Shown: positions 10,172-20,553, counted from the first letter of the stretch. The stretch: DNA of 39,748 nt from Thermomucor indicae-seudaticae (GCA_000787465.1 JSYX01000030.1:1-39748); one strand, 5' to 3'. Numbers and translations: made by a program. Notes: generated from the sequence alone by a model not told the origin.

Positions 10172-10888
10172 ATGGGTCGTCGTCCCGCTCGTTGCTACAG
10201 ATACTGCAAGAACAAGCCTTACCCCAAGAGCAGATACTGCCGTGGTGTCCCTGACCCCAAGATCCGTATTTACGACTTGGGTCGTAAGAAGGCTCATGTT
10301 GACGACTTCCCTCTCTGCGTCCACTTGGTCTCGAACGAATACGAACAGGTGTCTGCCGAAGCCCTGGAAGCTGGACGTATTTGCTGCAACAAGTACATGG
10401 TCAAGACTGCCGGTAAGGACTCGTTCCACATGCGTGTCCGTGTCCATCCCTTCCACGTTGTCCGTATCAACAAGATGTTGTCGTGCGCTGGTGCCGATAG
10501 GTAAATGAATTCATTGAGGTTCTTGTTTTATTCGCAATCCCCGACTCATGTCCAATGTTTAAACAGATTGCAAACCGGTATGCGTGGCGCTTTCGGCAAG
10601 CCCCAAGGTCTTGTTGCTCGTGTCAACATTGGTCAGGTCATCTTCTCTGTCCGTACCAAAGATGCTTACAAGGCTAACGTCATTGAGGCCCTGAGACGCT
10701 GCAAGTACAAGTTCCCCGGTCAGCAAAAGATCGTCGTCTCCAACAAGTGGGGTTTCACTCCTCTGAAGCGTGAAGAATACGTCAAGCTTCGTGCTGAAGG
10801 TCGCCTCAAGCCTGATGGATGCTACGTCAAGTTCGTCCCCCAGAAGGGTTCCCTGGAGAACTACTACAAGAACGCCAGCCGCGCTTAA
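10172..10888 (+). CDS. RPL10: 60S ribosomal protein L10 (uL16)
   Basis: Large-subunit ribosomal protein near the P-site and peptidyl-transferase region. Two exons, 10172-10500 and 10567-10888, encode 216 residues, close to the 221 of yeast Rpl10. The 66-nt intron splits an Arg codon (AG|A). The N-terminus [20 protein letters not shown] and the segment [19 protein letters not shown] spanning the junction are diagnostic. Codon use is strongly biased (GTC, AAG, CGT), as expected for a highly expressed gene. AATAAA follows at 10909. A 5' UTR intron is possible. Confidence 0.98.
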
Positions 10889-10908
10889 ACGCTTTCAAAG
10901 CTGACTAC

Positions 10909-10914
10909 AATAAA
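10909..10914 (+). terminator. Polyadenylation signal of RPL10
   Basis: AATAAA lies 21 bases after the RPL10 stop at 10888 and is followed by T-rich sequence. The remainder to 11476 holds no gene that I can support and would contain the promoter of the next gene, with a CT-rich leader just before 11477. Confidence 0.5.
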
Positions 10915-11476
10915 AACGGCTTTGTTGAATTGGGCTTTTTCTTTGGGGAACTTGAATAGTCTGTCTGTCGTGTTTGGTTTAGTTGTTCTGTCAGTCGTAA
11001 GGGTAGGAATTCCAGGGTGGGCGTTGGTCTTATTTGGGCCCTGAGGTAATGGCGGGGGAATGTTACGTGTTAATGCACCAAAGCCGTCATTTCATAACCT
11101 CGATTACTTTCCCTCTCCTGCGCGGCTTTTGTCGGTCGGAAGCCTAGTTAGTGAATGCACGTTTATGCTCTATAATAAAATTGTGTAACCGAGTGTGAAC
11201 GTGGTAAAGTAAGTAAAAGTGCGCCCTGTTTTCTGGCATGAAAGGGAGTGAGACAGCAACTGTTTTAGGTACGTGGTTGTCTTTGATGACTGGGTCACAA
11301 GAGCAATTTGTTGCCCAGGAGATGAATCTAGTTTGGGTAAAAAGGATCGACTTGGTCACTCCGCTTTTAAAGAACGATTTTATTGAGCAAGATAATTAGC
11401 ACAAGTTCACGTTTTTCCTTCTTCTCTCTCCCTTCCTTCCCTTTCCTTTCCTTTTTACTTGACTTTGTTCTTTCAA

Positions 11477-13141
11477 ATGCCAGAAGAAGCAACGAAATGG
11501 CGAAATAGACCTCAAAGTATGAATGCAAATGCAAATGCAAAACCCCGTACAGTAGACCGAGAATTACAGCGTATCAAGAGTCTTGCTGTCGTCTCCGGTC
11601 TCAACAGGGCATTTTCGTCCTCCACATCTGATTATCAACTACAGTCCTCTTTAAGCCCTCCTACGCCTTCCCCCTCCACGTCCACCACTGTCTCCGCCAC
11701 ACCGCGCGCAAGCGAAATACGTCGCCGTTCATCAACAGTACAAAGTAAACGAATGAGTATAAGCAGCTTTCCATCCGAGGAGAGCATGAAAAGCATGAAA
11801 TCCATGAAAAGCAGCGTCAGCAGCAACAGTATTGTTGGTGTTGTTAATACGACGAGGAAACGATCGAGTACGGTAGTGCAACAACCACCAAAAAGGAAGA
11901 ACAATAATAGTAGCAAACTAGACGAGTTAGAAAAGGAGCTGTGGGAGATGTTTCAGGATGCGTATACGCAAAAGAACAATCATCAGCGAGTGGATGAATG
12001 GGTGGACAGTACGCTCCCCGGGATATCACAGCAGCCAAGTTCTTCGAGTCAAGAGTGGGAACAGGAGCAGCATCTTTTGCAGCAGAAAGTGGCGTTGTAT
12101 CTAGCCGAAAAGGAAAAGGAGGCGGTCAAGTCCAGACAGCTTGCCGAGATTGTTGTCAAGCAGGAGCAACTGATTGATGCGATGCAGCACCAATTGGTTG
12201 CCGCTGTGGCGTCCAATGAAAGATGGCTGAAGGAGCAGGATTGGGGAGACAAGCTGGATGCGGCACGAGGCGAATTGGCTGCAGCACGGGCAGAGATCGC
12301 AAGTTTGACAGAAACCAAGCAGGGTTTGGAACAGATGCTCGTGTCACTCTGGAGCGAACTGGAGTTGGGTCAGGCCCTCGTGCGCAGGCAATTACAGACT
12401 ATCCAGGAAATCCAATCCCAATGTCAAGACCAACGTGTCCAAATTGATGAGAAGCTCCACGTCTTGAAAACCCAACTCCTGGAAAAGGAGACCCTCTTGC
12501 AGAAGTACCGAAACGAGAGGCAACAAGTACAAGTCGTATCTGTGCCAGTAGCAGTAGTAGCATCGCCGCCTGCACCTGATAGACCGGCACGCAGTACCCG
12601 ACGCAATAGTGCTCATAGTACTGCTAGTAAGCGACGTTCTGGTATTGCTCGCTGGACAGGCGTGCCTCTTCCCCCACAAGCGCCGCCACCCACTGAACCT
12701 CTGCCTCCCCTTCCCAACGAGCCCGCCACGTCATCATCATCATCATCAGCGCCATCATCGACACCATCGCCAACGCCGACGAACACGAATGAACAACAAC
12801 CGCAGCCGCAGCCGCAACAACCTGTTGTGGAATCAGCCTTGACCACAAGCCCTTCCCTCCCTGACAGTACTGCCACCCTCATCGAGGACATCGAAACAGA
12901 CGCAGCCTATCGCGAATTCACTGAACAACTCCAGGCACGTCTTTCCATATCCAAGGACATGATTGACGGACTCCGCCTCTGGGAACCCGCTGATTTCGAA
13001 GAACTGCAAAGACGCATCGACACGAGATGGTCGTTGGACGATCCCCACAGCAAACGACACAGTATTGCCACATCAAGCTCCTCTAGAGAAGGAACTAGTG
13101 CTGCCTTTTGGCGAGGCATGAAAAAGAAATTGAGAGTTTAA
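11477..13141 (+). CDS. Coiled-coil, Ser/Pro-rich protein of unknown function
   Basis: A single exon of 554 residues starts at the first ATG after a CT-rich leader. The N-terminal third is Ser/Thr-rich and basic, with small repeats (NANANAK; MKSMKSMKSS) and RRxS-type phosphorylation-like sites. A helical coiled-coil block of about 200 residues follows the segment SSKLDELEKELWEMFQDAY. Then come an RSTRRNS/SKRRS basic patch, a proline-rich PPLPNEP region with SH3-ligand look, poly-Ser and poly-Gln/Pro tracts, and a C-terminal helical segment ending in a basic tail (MKKKLRV). There are no catalytic motifs and no membrane segment. I do not recognise the family; a cytoskeletal or signalling scaffold would fit. 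It converges with the protease-like gene (171 bases between stops). Confidence 0.85.
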   Translation: MPEEATKWRNRPQSMNANANAKPRTVDRELQRIKSLAVVSGLNRAFSSSTSDYQLQSSLSPPTPSPSTSTTVSATPRASEIRRRSSTVQSKRMSISSFPSEESMKSMKSMKSSVSSNSIVGVVNTTRKRSSTVVQQPPKRKNNNSSKLDELEKELWEMFQDAYTQKNNHQRVDEWVDSTLPGISQQPSSSSQEWEQEQHLLQQKVALYLAEKEKEAVKSRQLAEIVVKQEQLIDAMQHQLVAAVASNERWLKEQDWGDKLDAARGELAAARAEIASLTETKQGLEQMLVSLWSELELGQALVRRQLQTIQEIQSQCQDQRVQIDEKLHVLKTQLLEKETLLQKYRNERQQVQVVSVPVAVVASPPAPDRPARSTRRNSAHSTASKRRSGIARWTGVPLPPQAPPPTEPLPPLPNEPATSSSSSSAPSSTPSPTPTNTNEQQPQPQPQQPVVESALTTSPSLPDSTATLIEDIETDAAYREFTEQLQARLSISKDMIDGLRLWEPADFEELQRRIDTRWSLDDPHSKRHSIATSSSSREGTSAAFWRGMKKKLRV

Positions 13142-13312
13142 TTTATTCACTGTACGTTGTAATTTCCTGAAAAGAAAGCTCTTTTTTTCTTTATTGCTAC
13201 TACACAGAGTTGGGGAAAAGATATGTACGAAAAGGAAAGGAAAGGGAAGGAAAAAATCTACAAATTTCTGTACAAATGTATGTGTGAATATATGTGGGGA
13301 GGGGGGAATATT

Positions 13313-14973
13313 TTAGTCCTTGTTCTTGCGAGAGCCAGTCTTGTGAATCTTCACTTTCGACTTGGAGCCCTTGGGCATGGCCAGACCAACACGCTTACGG
13401 CCTTGATCATAGATGTGATAGAAGTTGTTGAGGAAGGCGTTTCCGAGGACCCACTCCTTTTCCATGCCATTGGACTGGATCTTGGTGTAACACATGGCGT
13501 CTTCGCTATCGTCATCACTGTCGACCTTGGCAGTCCAGACAGTCGGAGGCAGGGACACCTGATAGTTGTCGAATGTGAAAGTCAAGTCGGGCAGTTTCTG
13601 GACCTCACAGCATTTAAGCTGGTAGGTTCCAGACGCGCTATCATAGTGAGCGCCGATGGCCTTGTGTAGCAATTGGACTTGGCGTTCCGGTGCCGTGATC
13701 ATGTTGCTGCTGCTGCTGAACGAGGCCAACGATTTCGAAGCCAGCTTGAGGTCCATCCGGTGGCCGAGATTGACGCAATTCAGACGTGTCTTCCAGTAGG
13801 GCGAATCGCCATAGTCGCAGGTCGGCAGCGGCATGTACGCAATCTCGCCTTCGTACACGGAATGATCCACGCCTCCGAAAACAAACAGTCCCTCGGGCTC
13901 GTTATGGTACCATCGCTTGCGCTTGCCGTAGAATCCGTCCTGGCTCGTGGTCACCATGCCGAATTGCTGTGAACTGGTACCGTAGCCTGACTGGAACCCA
14001 TTCTGTGCAAAGCCGAGAGAATTGACATCTGAACGAAATAGGATCGTCAGTTCCTCACTATACTTCATTTTTACATGTCTTGTACGAAACTTACAGTATC
14101 GCTTGTCGTGTTCTAAGGGGGAACGGAACAAGAGAGAAAGTTAGTACTGATACTACGACGCGCTAATGAGAGAGTCCTCAACGTACTGTTATTCTTGTCG
14201 GTTGAATTGAAGTTGATGGATCCGTCTTCTGTAAAGCCACCGAGGCCGAGGTAACCGACTAAAAAGGTAATAAATGGATGAGTGACACGTAAGCCATCTG
14301 GGAGGCGAGCAGGTTACGTACTGTACTTGTCATCGCCAATGCCCTTGACACTGTAAGCAGCTCCAATCATCTGGTTTTCAACTTTGACGCCGGCAATAGA
14401 CACAGTGTCCTATAATCGACATTGTTAGTCTTTCCTTTTCAAAAAGGGGAAAAAGCGAGGGATACTTGCTGTGTAAAGTTCTACGTCGATGCATTGGTCT
14501 TCATTGTAAGTGATGGATTGTTTCTTGTGCAGATCATAAGCAGAAGAGGAGTTATTGGGATTGTAGGGTTCATGTCCATAAGCCTTGCAGTTGCTGCTAT
14601 GGCACTAATTGGTTGTTAGGCTTTCCTGAAAAGGGAATAAAGAAAAAGGTCTAGACATTTACCTTGGTGGACGGTACCCAGGTCAAGCTCGAACTTGTAT
14701 CAAACAAGACTTGAAACTCTTGAGCAGGCGTGCCAATCTCCATTTTACCGACGAGCTATAACAATCAAAATGTTAAGGGAACGATTGTCGATGACGTTTT
14801 GTTTCTTTGTTTTGTTTAAAACGTACGTAGCCATCATCGTAGACCATCGCTTCGGTGTGGAGACCTCCGGTTGTATTGTTATACCATCGTCGATAAAGTG
14901 GAACGCGAGTTAGTGCTTGAGCTTGTGATGCTAGCGCGGCTAAAGAAGTAGCAACAAGGAATAGGCTGCGCAT
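13313..14973 (-). CDS. Secreted pepsin-like (A1) aspartic protease homologue, probably inactive
   Basis: Seven exons (14827-14973, 14663-14755, 14470-14604, 14322-14409, 14187-14258, 14095-14112, 13313-14028) give 422 residues. There is a hydrophobic signal peptide (MRSLFLVATSLAALASQAQA). Fold markers are clear: MEIGTPAQEFQVLFDTSSSLTW, IGYLGLGGF, a VFGG strand, and VLGNAFLNNFYHIYD near the C-terminus. The first active-site motif reads D68-T-S instead of DTG. The second, expected before ITAP, reads ASFSSSS, so Ser287 stands where the catalytic Asp should be. The flap YGDGS is YNED. The fold is intact and secreted, but the dyad is broken. Intron 3 is GC-AG and exon 6 is only 18 nt. Known A1 pseudoenzymes act as inhibitors or binding proteins; the role here is unknown. 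Confidence 0.9.
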
Positions 14974-15048
14974 TGTTTAAAGAAGAAGAAAAAGGATAAT
15001 CAATGCACAAAGCGAAGAAAGGGGAAAAAGGGGAGAGAGGGACTTCGA

Positions 15049-15055
15049 ATTTATA
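15049..15055 (-). promoter_or_regulatory. TATA box of the protease-like gene
   Basis: TATAAAT on the minus strand, 76 bases upstream of the ATG at 14973. Confidence 0.5.
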
Positions 15056-15154
15056 CAGAAAGAAAAGGCTCGGGTCTTCGTAAAAGGGCATTTGCTATTC
15101 TTAAGTAATACATACACAGCCCACTCTCTCTCTTTCTCTATTTTTATTCCCTCT

Positions 15155-15538
15155 AATTCCAGACCCGGTCCGGATGCTCCGAGACAAACACACAGATCGA
15201 CAATGGCTGCTGCCATGACAACATTTCTACAATGCTATAAAAAGAATGGACAGTTAGATCGTACACCAGGTAAGACTTATTTTTGGGAACCTCTTCGATT
15301 TGATCACCTGAAGTCCACATATACCGTGCAACTCAGACTTGTGTTTTTGTGATCCAAGGTGACAAATTACGGTTGCCAAGCCAAACATTCGTGTATGCCA
15401 AGAATAAAAGTTTCATTTGCGCGCTATGGCAGTATCATGGTAACCCGTGGACCCTGGAACTTTACGTGGTTGCAAAAAAAAGTTGATGCCGTAACTTGAC
15501 GTGGCGGCCTTTGAACTTCGTGCAGCCATGGAAACTGC
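15155..15538. repeat. Degenerate dispersed repeat, copy 1
   Basis: Three blocks recur in the same order at 17469-17620. Block 1 (15155-15186) matches 28 of 32 bases; block 2 (15298-15310, ATTTGATCACCTG) matches 13 of 13; block 3 (15521-15538) matches 17 of 18. Spacers between blocks are longer here than in copy 2. No coding frame runs through it. Confidence 0.65.
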
Positions 15539-17468
15539 GCCCTGCTTTTCTTGTAACAATTAACATGAACGGTAAAGAACAGAAAAAAGGAAGATTCAGT
15601 TCATTCCGCGGTGCTGCTTGCATTGACGCAAGTTCCAGGGTTTTCCATACTTTTACACCTGCATTCTGGCATCGCGCGAAATACCGAACTTTGTCCAGAC
15701 GCTATCTGCCGCAATAAGTACAGCAAACCAGCCCAAGATATTAGTTGCGTATGAAGGCAGTATACGTTATAATTGGGAGAATCATGTACATTGAAAGATG
15801 GTTATTATTAGCTTGCAAGATCAAGCATGTAAACTTACGGGCTATTTATATGTATCCAGGCTAGACTCAATTTCACGATATCAAGGGACGCATGACAGTT
15901 GCAGATCTGGAGTAACTCAGAAAAGGCTAGAAATCGGACAGAACAAAGCAGACCGCATTGCGTACATGTGTAGCCGTCCCGCCAGTGGATGCGCAGGGCA
16001 GAGAATAAAGATTAGAGAACGCGTCTGTGCAGACGCCGTTCGAAGGCTAATTTCCAAGATAGATCTCCGGTTAAAGTGCATAGCGTGATGTGACGAAAAG
16101 ACAACTGACGTTTGGCGTAAATCTTGGTCAGGCAAGGAAAACCAGAGCCAGATAGAGACTACAGATGTTCACGGGCTAAAGACTCGAAGGCTAAACCCGT
16201 TCGTGAAGCAGCCCATCGCCTTCATATGTATCCGTCTACTTGAACCACCGTCTGACGATTAAAGCCCACAGAACATTACTTCTATTCAGGTAATGAATGT
16301 GGTAGTAAATTTTCGATGAGGACAATCACGCTAGACGGCTGCATCGAATACAAAGACATCTATACGCGTTTGTAACGATCAACACCTTCCAAACATGCAG
16401 ACGCTTGTTAACGAAAGAAAACAGGTTCTTTACTGGGTGCTAAGCTCAATGAGCAACGTTGCACTTGACATAATTACACGGAAAGGCTTCCGAAGAAAGA
16501 TATAGATGTCAGCCGATCCACGGAATGGTACATCCCGTGGTCAGTTGAAAACCGGTTCCTGAATGCTGCTTTGAATACGAGAGTAATTGTTATACTGTAA
16601 CGAGCGCTTTAAGTCTTGTTAACGCGGAAGAATGTATTGTCGTAGGAGTTGTTTATGGTCCTAGGTTTGACAACTGGTTTCGGATAACAATAAAGCAGCT
16701 TGCAGGTCAAGGTTTTCTAGCAGAAGCGCCTTGATCTTTACTGCAATGCAGTCCGGAATACAACATTAGCAGTATACCCCATCACCTCTCTCGATGAGTA
16801 ACAGGAAACAGACTCCCTCTGTTTTCGAGAAATTGCCATATTTTCAACAGGCCCGGACATCTATGACAGGTGTTCCGTCCAAGTCCCCGAAGCAGTGGTA
16901 GACATCGCTGAACTTGCACCAATAAAAAGCTCTTCTTTGTCGAGATCAAGACAATGCTTCAGACGCTGATCCGAATAGGAAACTTGTGTAGCTTGCAAGG
17001 ACAGTTTAAGAAGAAAGGACACCACTGTAATACCCGCGCGATATATCGATAAGGTCCGTGACGGAAAAAATGCGATCGTTATATCAAGTGGACACACGCC
17101 TGGAAAAAGCAAATCCGTGATTGAAGAGGTCGATCGGTATATCGATTTATCAAATATCGAGATATTGCGCGGGTACTGTATCTGCTTGGACTGAAACACT
17201 GTCATCGTTCAGACATGGTCCGTCGTTCAAGGATAGGGCAATCAACATGACGGCTTCCAGTTGAGCTGAGCTCAATAAGAGCCATTAACGACCTTTTCAA
17301 CGACGCATCCAGGATGTTCCTTTCTAGACGAAATCGAATGGTATTTATGTATGATACTGACGTGTTTGGTATTTAGGGAGACCATTCCGGAATATGGAGC
17401 CAATCAGCACAGAGAAGAACCTGCTATCTATCAAGCCCATGGCACGAAATGATCATAAGAGTCCACCA
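15539..17468. other. Gene-free region of about 1.9 kb
   Basis: No recognisable coding exon on either strand. Frames are short and broken. It contains one MITE (17030-17179) and is bounded by the two copies of a degenerate repeat, suggesting old repeat-derived sequence. Confidence 0.45.
17030..17179. mobile_element. Tc1/mariner-type MITE, copy 2 (about 150 bp)
   Basis: The left end reads TACCCGCGCGATATATCGA and the right end ATATTGCGCGGGTACTG followed by TA, an inverted repeat of about 17 bases; the left terminal CAG has decayed. The inner sequence TGACGGAAAA...GCGATCGTTATATCAAG is shared with the 39074 copy, establishing the family. There is no open frame for a transposase, so it would move only by borrowing one. 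Confidence 0.75.
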
Positions 17469-17620
17469 AATTCCAGACCCTGTCCGGATATTCCGCGACA
17501 TCAATCATAGGATGACAGCTCTCGTTCCGGGATACGCACCAGATCGAATCATTTGATCACCTGCGCACCTTCGAAGCTAAAGCGGGCCTTTAAAAAGCTC
17601 GATGCAGTCATGGAAACTGC
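17469..17620. repeat. Degenerate dispersed repeat, copy 2
   Basis: Collinear with 15155-15538 but with shorter spacers. Blocks lie at 17469-17500, 17551-17563 and 17603-17620. It sits 150 bases downstream of the stop of the GPI-anchored protein gene. Confidence 0.65.
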
Positions 17621-17770
17621 TTTATTTTCCACTCCTGTGTATATACGAATCGATCTGTAGAAAAAAGGGAAGAATTAACTATTTATTGTTACAATTAGAT
17701 TTAGAAAAACGAGAAAAAAGTGGGAATCTTGAAAAGAAGTAAGAGCAAACATTGTTGATTTTTTCATGAG

Positions 17771-18529
17771 TTAGACAAGATATTGGATGCCCAAGGCAAT
17801 GGCAGCGGCACCAAGGGCTGCAGGGCCAGCCTTGAGAGGAGCGGATCCAGATTGATGAGTAGAGGCTTCGGCGGATGCGCCAGCAGACGAGGCAGAGGTG
17901 CTACCGCTGGCCGAGGCCAAAGAGGCAGCAGCAGACGAGGAAGCAGGAAGAGCGGCGCTAGAAGTAGATGCAGTACTTGTAGAATGCAATTACTTAGTCT
18001 TTCTCTGATCTGTATATCACTACCAAAGGAAGATGGTGATAACTTACACATTAGCGCCGGGCTGTGAGCAATAAGTGATTCTCAGACTTTCTTGAGTGGC
18101 TCTTTCTGGATCATTCGGGCAAGTATCCCAGCACGACACTTTGGCGGTTTGCCACTAGAAACATGGGCCATTCGTATTCAACAGTTCATCTCCGTCTTGG
18201 TTTCTTCCTTTCTTACTTACTTTGCAAAGGCATGCATAGTCTGTAATTGTTTGAGAGAGAGATTAACCTTTATTCTTTCCTACTGATCGGACAAAGAGAG
18301 AGATATTTACCTTGTTGGCTACATGTGCTCAAGTAGTTATCTTCGTTTTGCTTGCACTGGTCGAAGCTATGGAAGAGCGGGGGACGATTTGTACGTCGTT
18401 TCTAAAGGGGATACTGAAGAAGAAAAACTTACACTGCCTGGGCAGCACAGGTTACGGTCTGAGCATTGGCAAGCTGAGCAAGGGCCGAAAGAGCAATGGT
18501 AGCCAAAAAGCCTGCAGAGAAAGCCTTCA

Positions 18530-18530
<1 letters not shown>
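17771..18530 (-). CDS. Small GPI-anchored eight-cysteine secreted protein (CFEM-like)
   Basis: Five exons (18433-18530, 18311-18366, 18221-18240, 18048-18154, 17771-17975) encode 161 residues. Introns are 66-72 nt with good signals; exon 3 is a 20-nt microexon encoding DYACLCK. A signal peptide (MKAFSAGFLATIALSALAQL) precedes a domain with eight cysteines (TVTCAAQAVFDQC, STC, YACLC, VSCWDTC, TYC). An Ala/Ser-rich stalk follows, then a hydrophobic C-terminus (LGAAAIALGIQYLV), which together look like a GPI-attachment signal. The layout resembles fungal CFEM-type cell-wall or plasma-membrane proteins. Whether it is a true CFEM (haem-binding) domain cannot be decided by eye; a canonical CFEM aspartate context was not checked. 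A (CA)n tract abuts the start codon. Confidence 0.88.

Positions 18531-18531
<1 letters not shown>

Positions 18532-18570
<39 letters not shown>
18532..18570. repeat. (TG/CA)n microsatellite next to the start codon
   Basis: About 19 uninterrupted TG units. On the coding (minus) strand this is a (CA)19 run ending one base before the ATG of the GPI protein gene, so it lies in its 5' UTR. Confidence 0.95.
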
Positions 18571-18572
<2 letters not shown>

Positions 18573-18600
18573 AAAGGATGAAGAAGAGAAAAAGAGAGGT

Positions 18601-18620
18601 AGAGAGAGAGAGAGAGAGAG
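18601..18620. repeat. (AG/CT)n microsatellite
   Basis: Ten AG units, reading (CT)n on the coding strand, about 70 bases upstream of the GPI protein start. The rest of the gap to 19094 is promoter-like sequence with CT- and T-rich runs and no gene. Confidence 0.9.
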
Positions 18621-19094
18621 ACTGAAGAGAGAAAGAAGAGGATAAAATGAGGAGGTGATCTTGTAATTTAAAAGGGGAGCACGATGTGAGTGTAAAATTT
18701 CTAAAAACGGTTGTCAGCGCTCTCTCGCTATCTCTCTCTGTCTCTTCGCTCTCTGTCCTATCTCCTGAAGGTGGCATTTCGTCGAATATAAAAATAATCT
18801 TGCACCAATTGGAAAAATCTGTCCTTTTTACACACGCATTCTCTTTGTATATCATTCTCTTTATCTTTTTTCTTTTTATCAAGCTGAGCTCATCACGTAT
18901 ACATCCGCCTTCATCCAGCGAAAAAAAAATGCAGGGTGATGGATTCCCGCTTATTATTTTTGTCTTTGTAACCAGGTACACGGTCAAGGAGTTTCCGCTC
19001 GTGCTACGTTATTTCAGAATCAGACAAAGGGGGTTTGGTTCAAGCAAAAAAAACGTGCGCTCCTCCGAAGAGAACAACAGGAAATGAACATCAT

Positions 19095-20307
19095 CTACAA
19101 TTTGCTCTTTTTCCGCTTCTTTGACTCTTCTATAAAACAACGCCATTCAGCGTTCCTTGTATATATAGATATTTATAAAGCCTTATTCGTTACTCACCCA
19201 CAAATCGCATAATGCTCTCCAAGGAATCAGGGCTTGCCATGCGCTCGGCGAGACGGTCCATTTCAACGTCGTTGACGTGCTCGAGAAACTTGCGATCGAA
19301 TCCTCTTACAAGTTCTTTTGTCACTTTGATGGCTTCTGTTGAGAATTTGGCCGCGTCTTCAGCCAAGGCAAGTACAGTTTCGCGGAACTTGTCCTTTGGA
19401 ATAATCCGACTCAGGAACCCGCATGCTTCCATTTCCTGAGCTGTGAATACTCTGCCCATCAGCTAGATATCCCCCTTCACGTATTAGCTATCATGACAGG
19501 GCAAACGTGGGAGGGCAGTAAGTAACTGACCAGCATTTCATTCGCCTTGGAAGAACCCATGATTCTTTAAGCAAAAATACGGGTGAATTTATGCACACAT
19601 TGCCCAAAAGTGGGTCATTTTTTACCTGGGAAAGAGTACAGATGAGCATCCTTCAGCGCAGAAGCCTACAGAGGAAATCTCAAGTCTTAATCTCGGTGAC
19701 ATCAGGACAAAAGCAAGCTAGAGATACAAAACCAAGTTTCATGAACGGGGTGCTGAACGTAGCTTCAGGAACAGCATAAACGACATCGCACAGTGCTAAT
19801 GTGGTTACGCCAAATCCAATGGCAGGTCCATTGACAGCTCCAATCAATAGTTTTGGGAATCGTATCATTTCTAGGACCACATTCCTAAGTAAAAACACAT
19901 GATCGACGGTTATCTCTCTCTCTCTCTGTCTCGTCGTGTGATTTAAATACTTTGTCGTTAACCGTCGTTGCTTGGTTTTCTCGGGCAGTTCTGGATCCGA
20001 GAAGTCTGGCATTTCAAGTTGCTGCCCAGACGTATAGTATTTGCCACGACCCGTCAAGACGACCACCTTGACGTCTTGACAATCCGCTCCCCAACGAATA
20101 GCATCAAGCCAGTCCTTTTTTTATTATTCATAACAACTCCACGTTAGTCAAAGCAGTCTAATGACGGGAATCGCGCTACATTGTAATAACCTTGTAAGCC
20201 TGTGGAGACAAGGCATTGTAACGCTGAGGGCGATTGAATGCCAACTCGGCGACTCCAGACGGAAACAAGGTGATTTCGAGCGTTTCAAATTTGGGAATGT
20301 TGGCCAT
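19095..20307 (-). CDS. Peroxisomal enoyl-CoA isomerase/hydratase (ECI family)
   Basis: Crotonase-fold enzyme, best read as a delta3,delta2-enoyl-CoA isomerase of beta-oxidation of unsaturated fatty acids. Seven exons: 20191-20307, 19951-20114, 19733-19884, 19626-19665, 19531-19564, 19198-19462, 19095-19129 (268 residues). Landmarks are NRPQRYNALSP, the oxyanion-hole regions VVLTGRGKYYTSGQQ and AVNGPAIGFG, TPFMKLGFCAEGCSS with the likely catalytic Glu149, and FPRIMGSSKANEMLLMGRVFTAQE. The last intron (19130-19197, GTGAGT...TATAG) is inferred because its removal yields an SKKRKKSKL C-terminus, a classic PTS1 signal; reading through stops at FVGE. Donors of introns 1 and 3 (GTTATT, GTTTTG) are weak but fixed by alignment. 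Confidence 0.92.
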
Positions 20308-20553
20308 GGCGCGTGAGAGAGAAAAAGGGTGAGTAGATAGTTTGAGTGGCTCTCTTCTGTACGACTTTCTTTGGAGGGGCGCATTTCATGCTTACTCATT
20401 TCCATATGCAAATTTGCCCCACACTCTTTCTTGCCCTGCATCCTTTCCCTCACCAACTCAATTATTCCAACACGCAAATATCAACAAGTTTTATACAAGC
20501 GTCTGAGAAAAACACAGAGCTATATTTTTTGTATAGCAAAGACCCCAATTAAG

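Noticed and set aside
16010..16080. tRNA-like B-box (GTTCGAAGG) in the gene-free region
   Set aside because: No matching A-box at the right distance and no acceptor-stem pairing.
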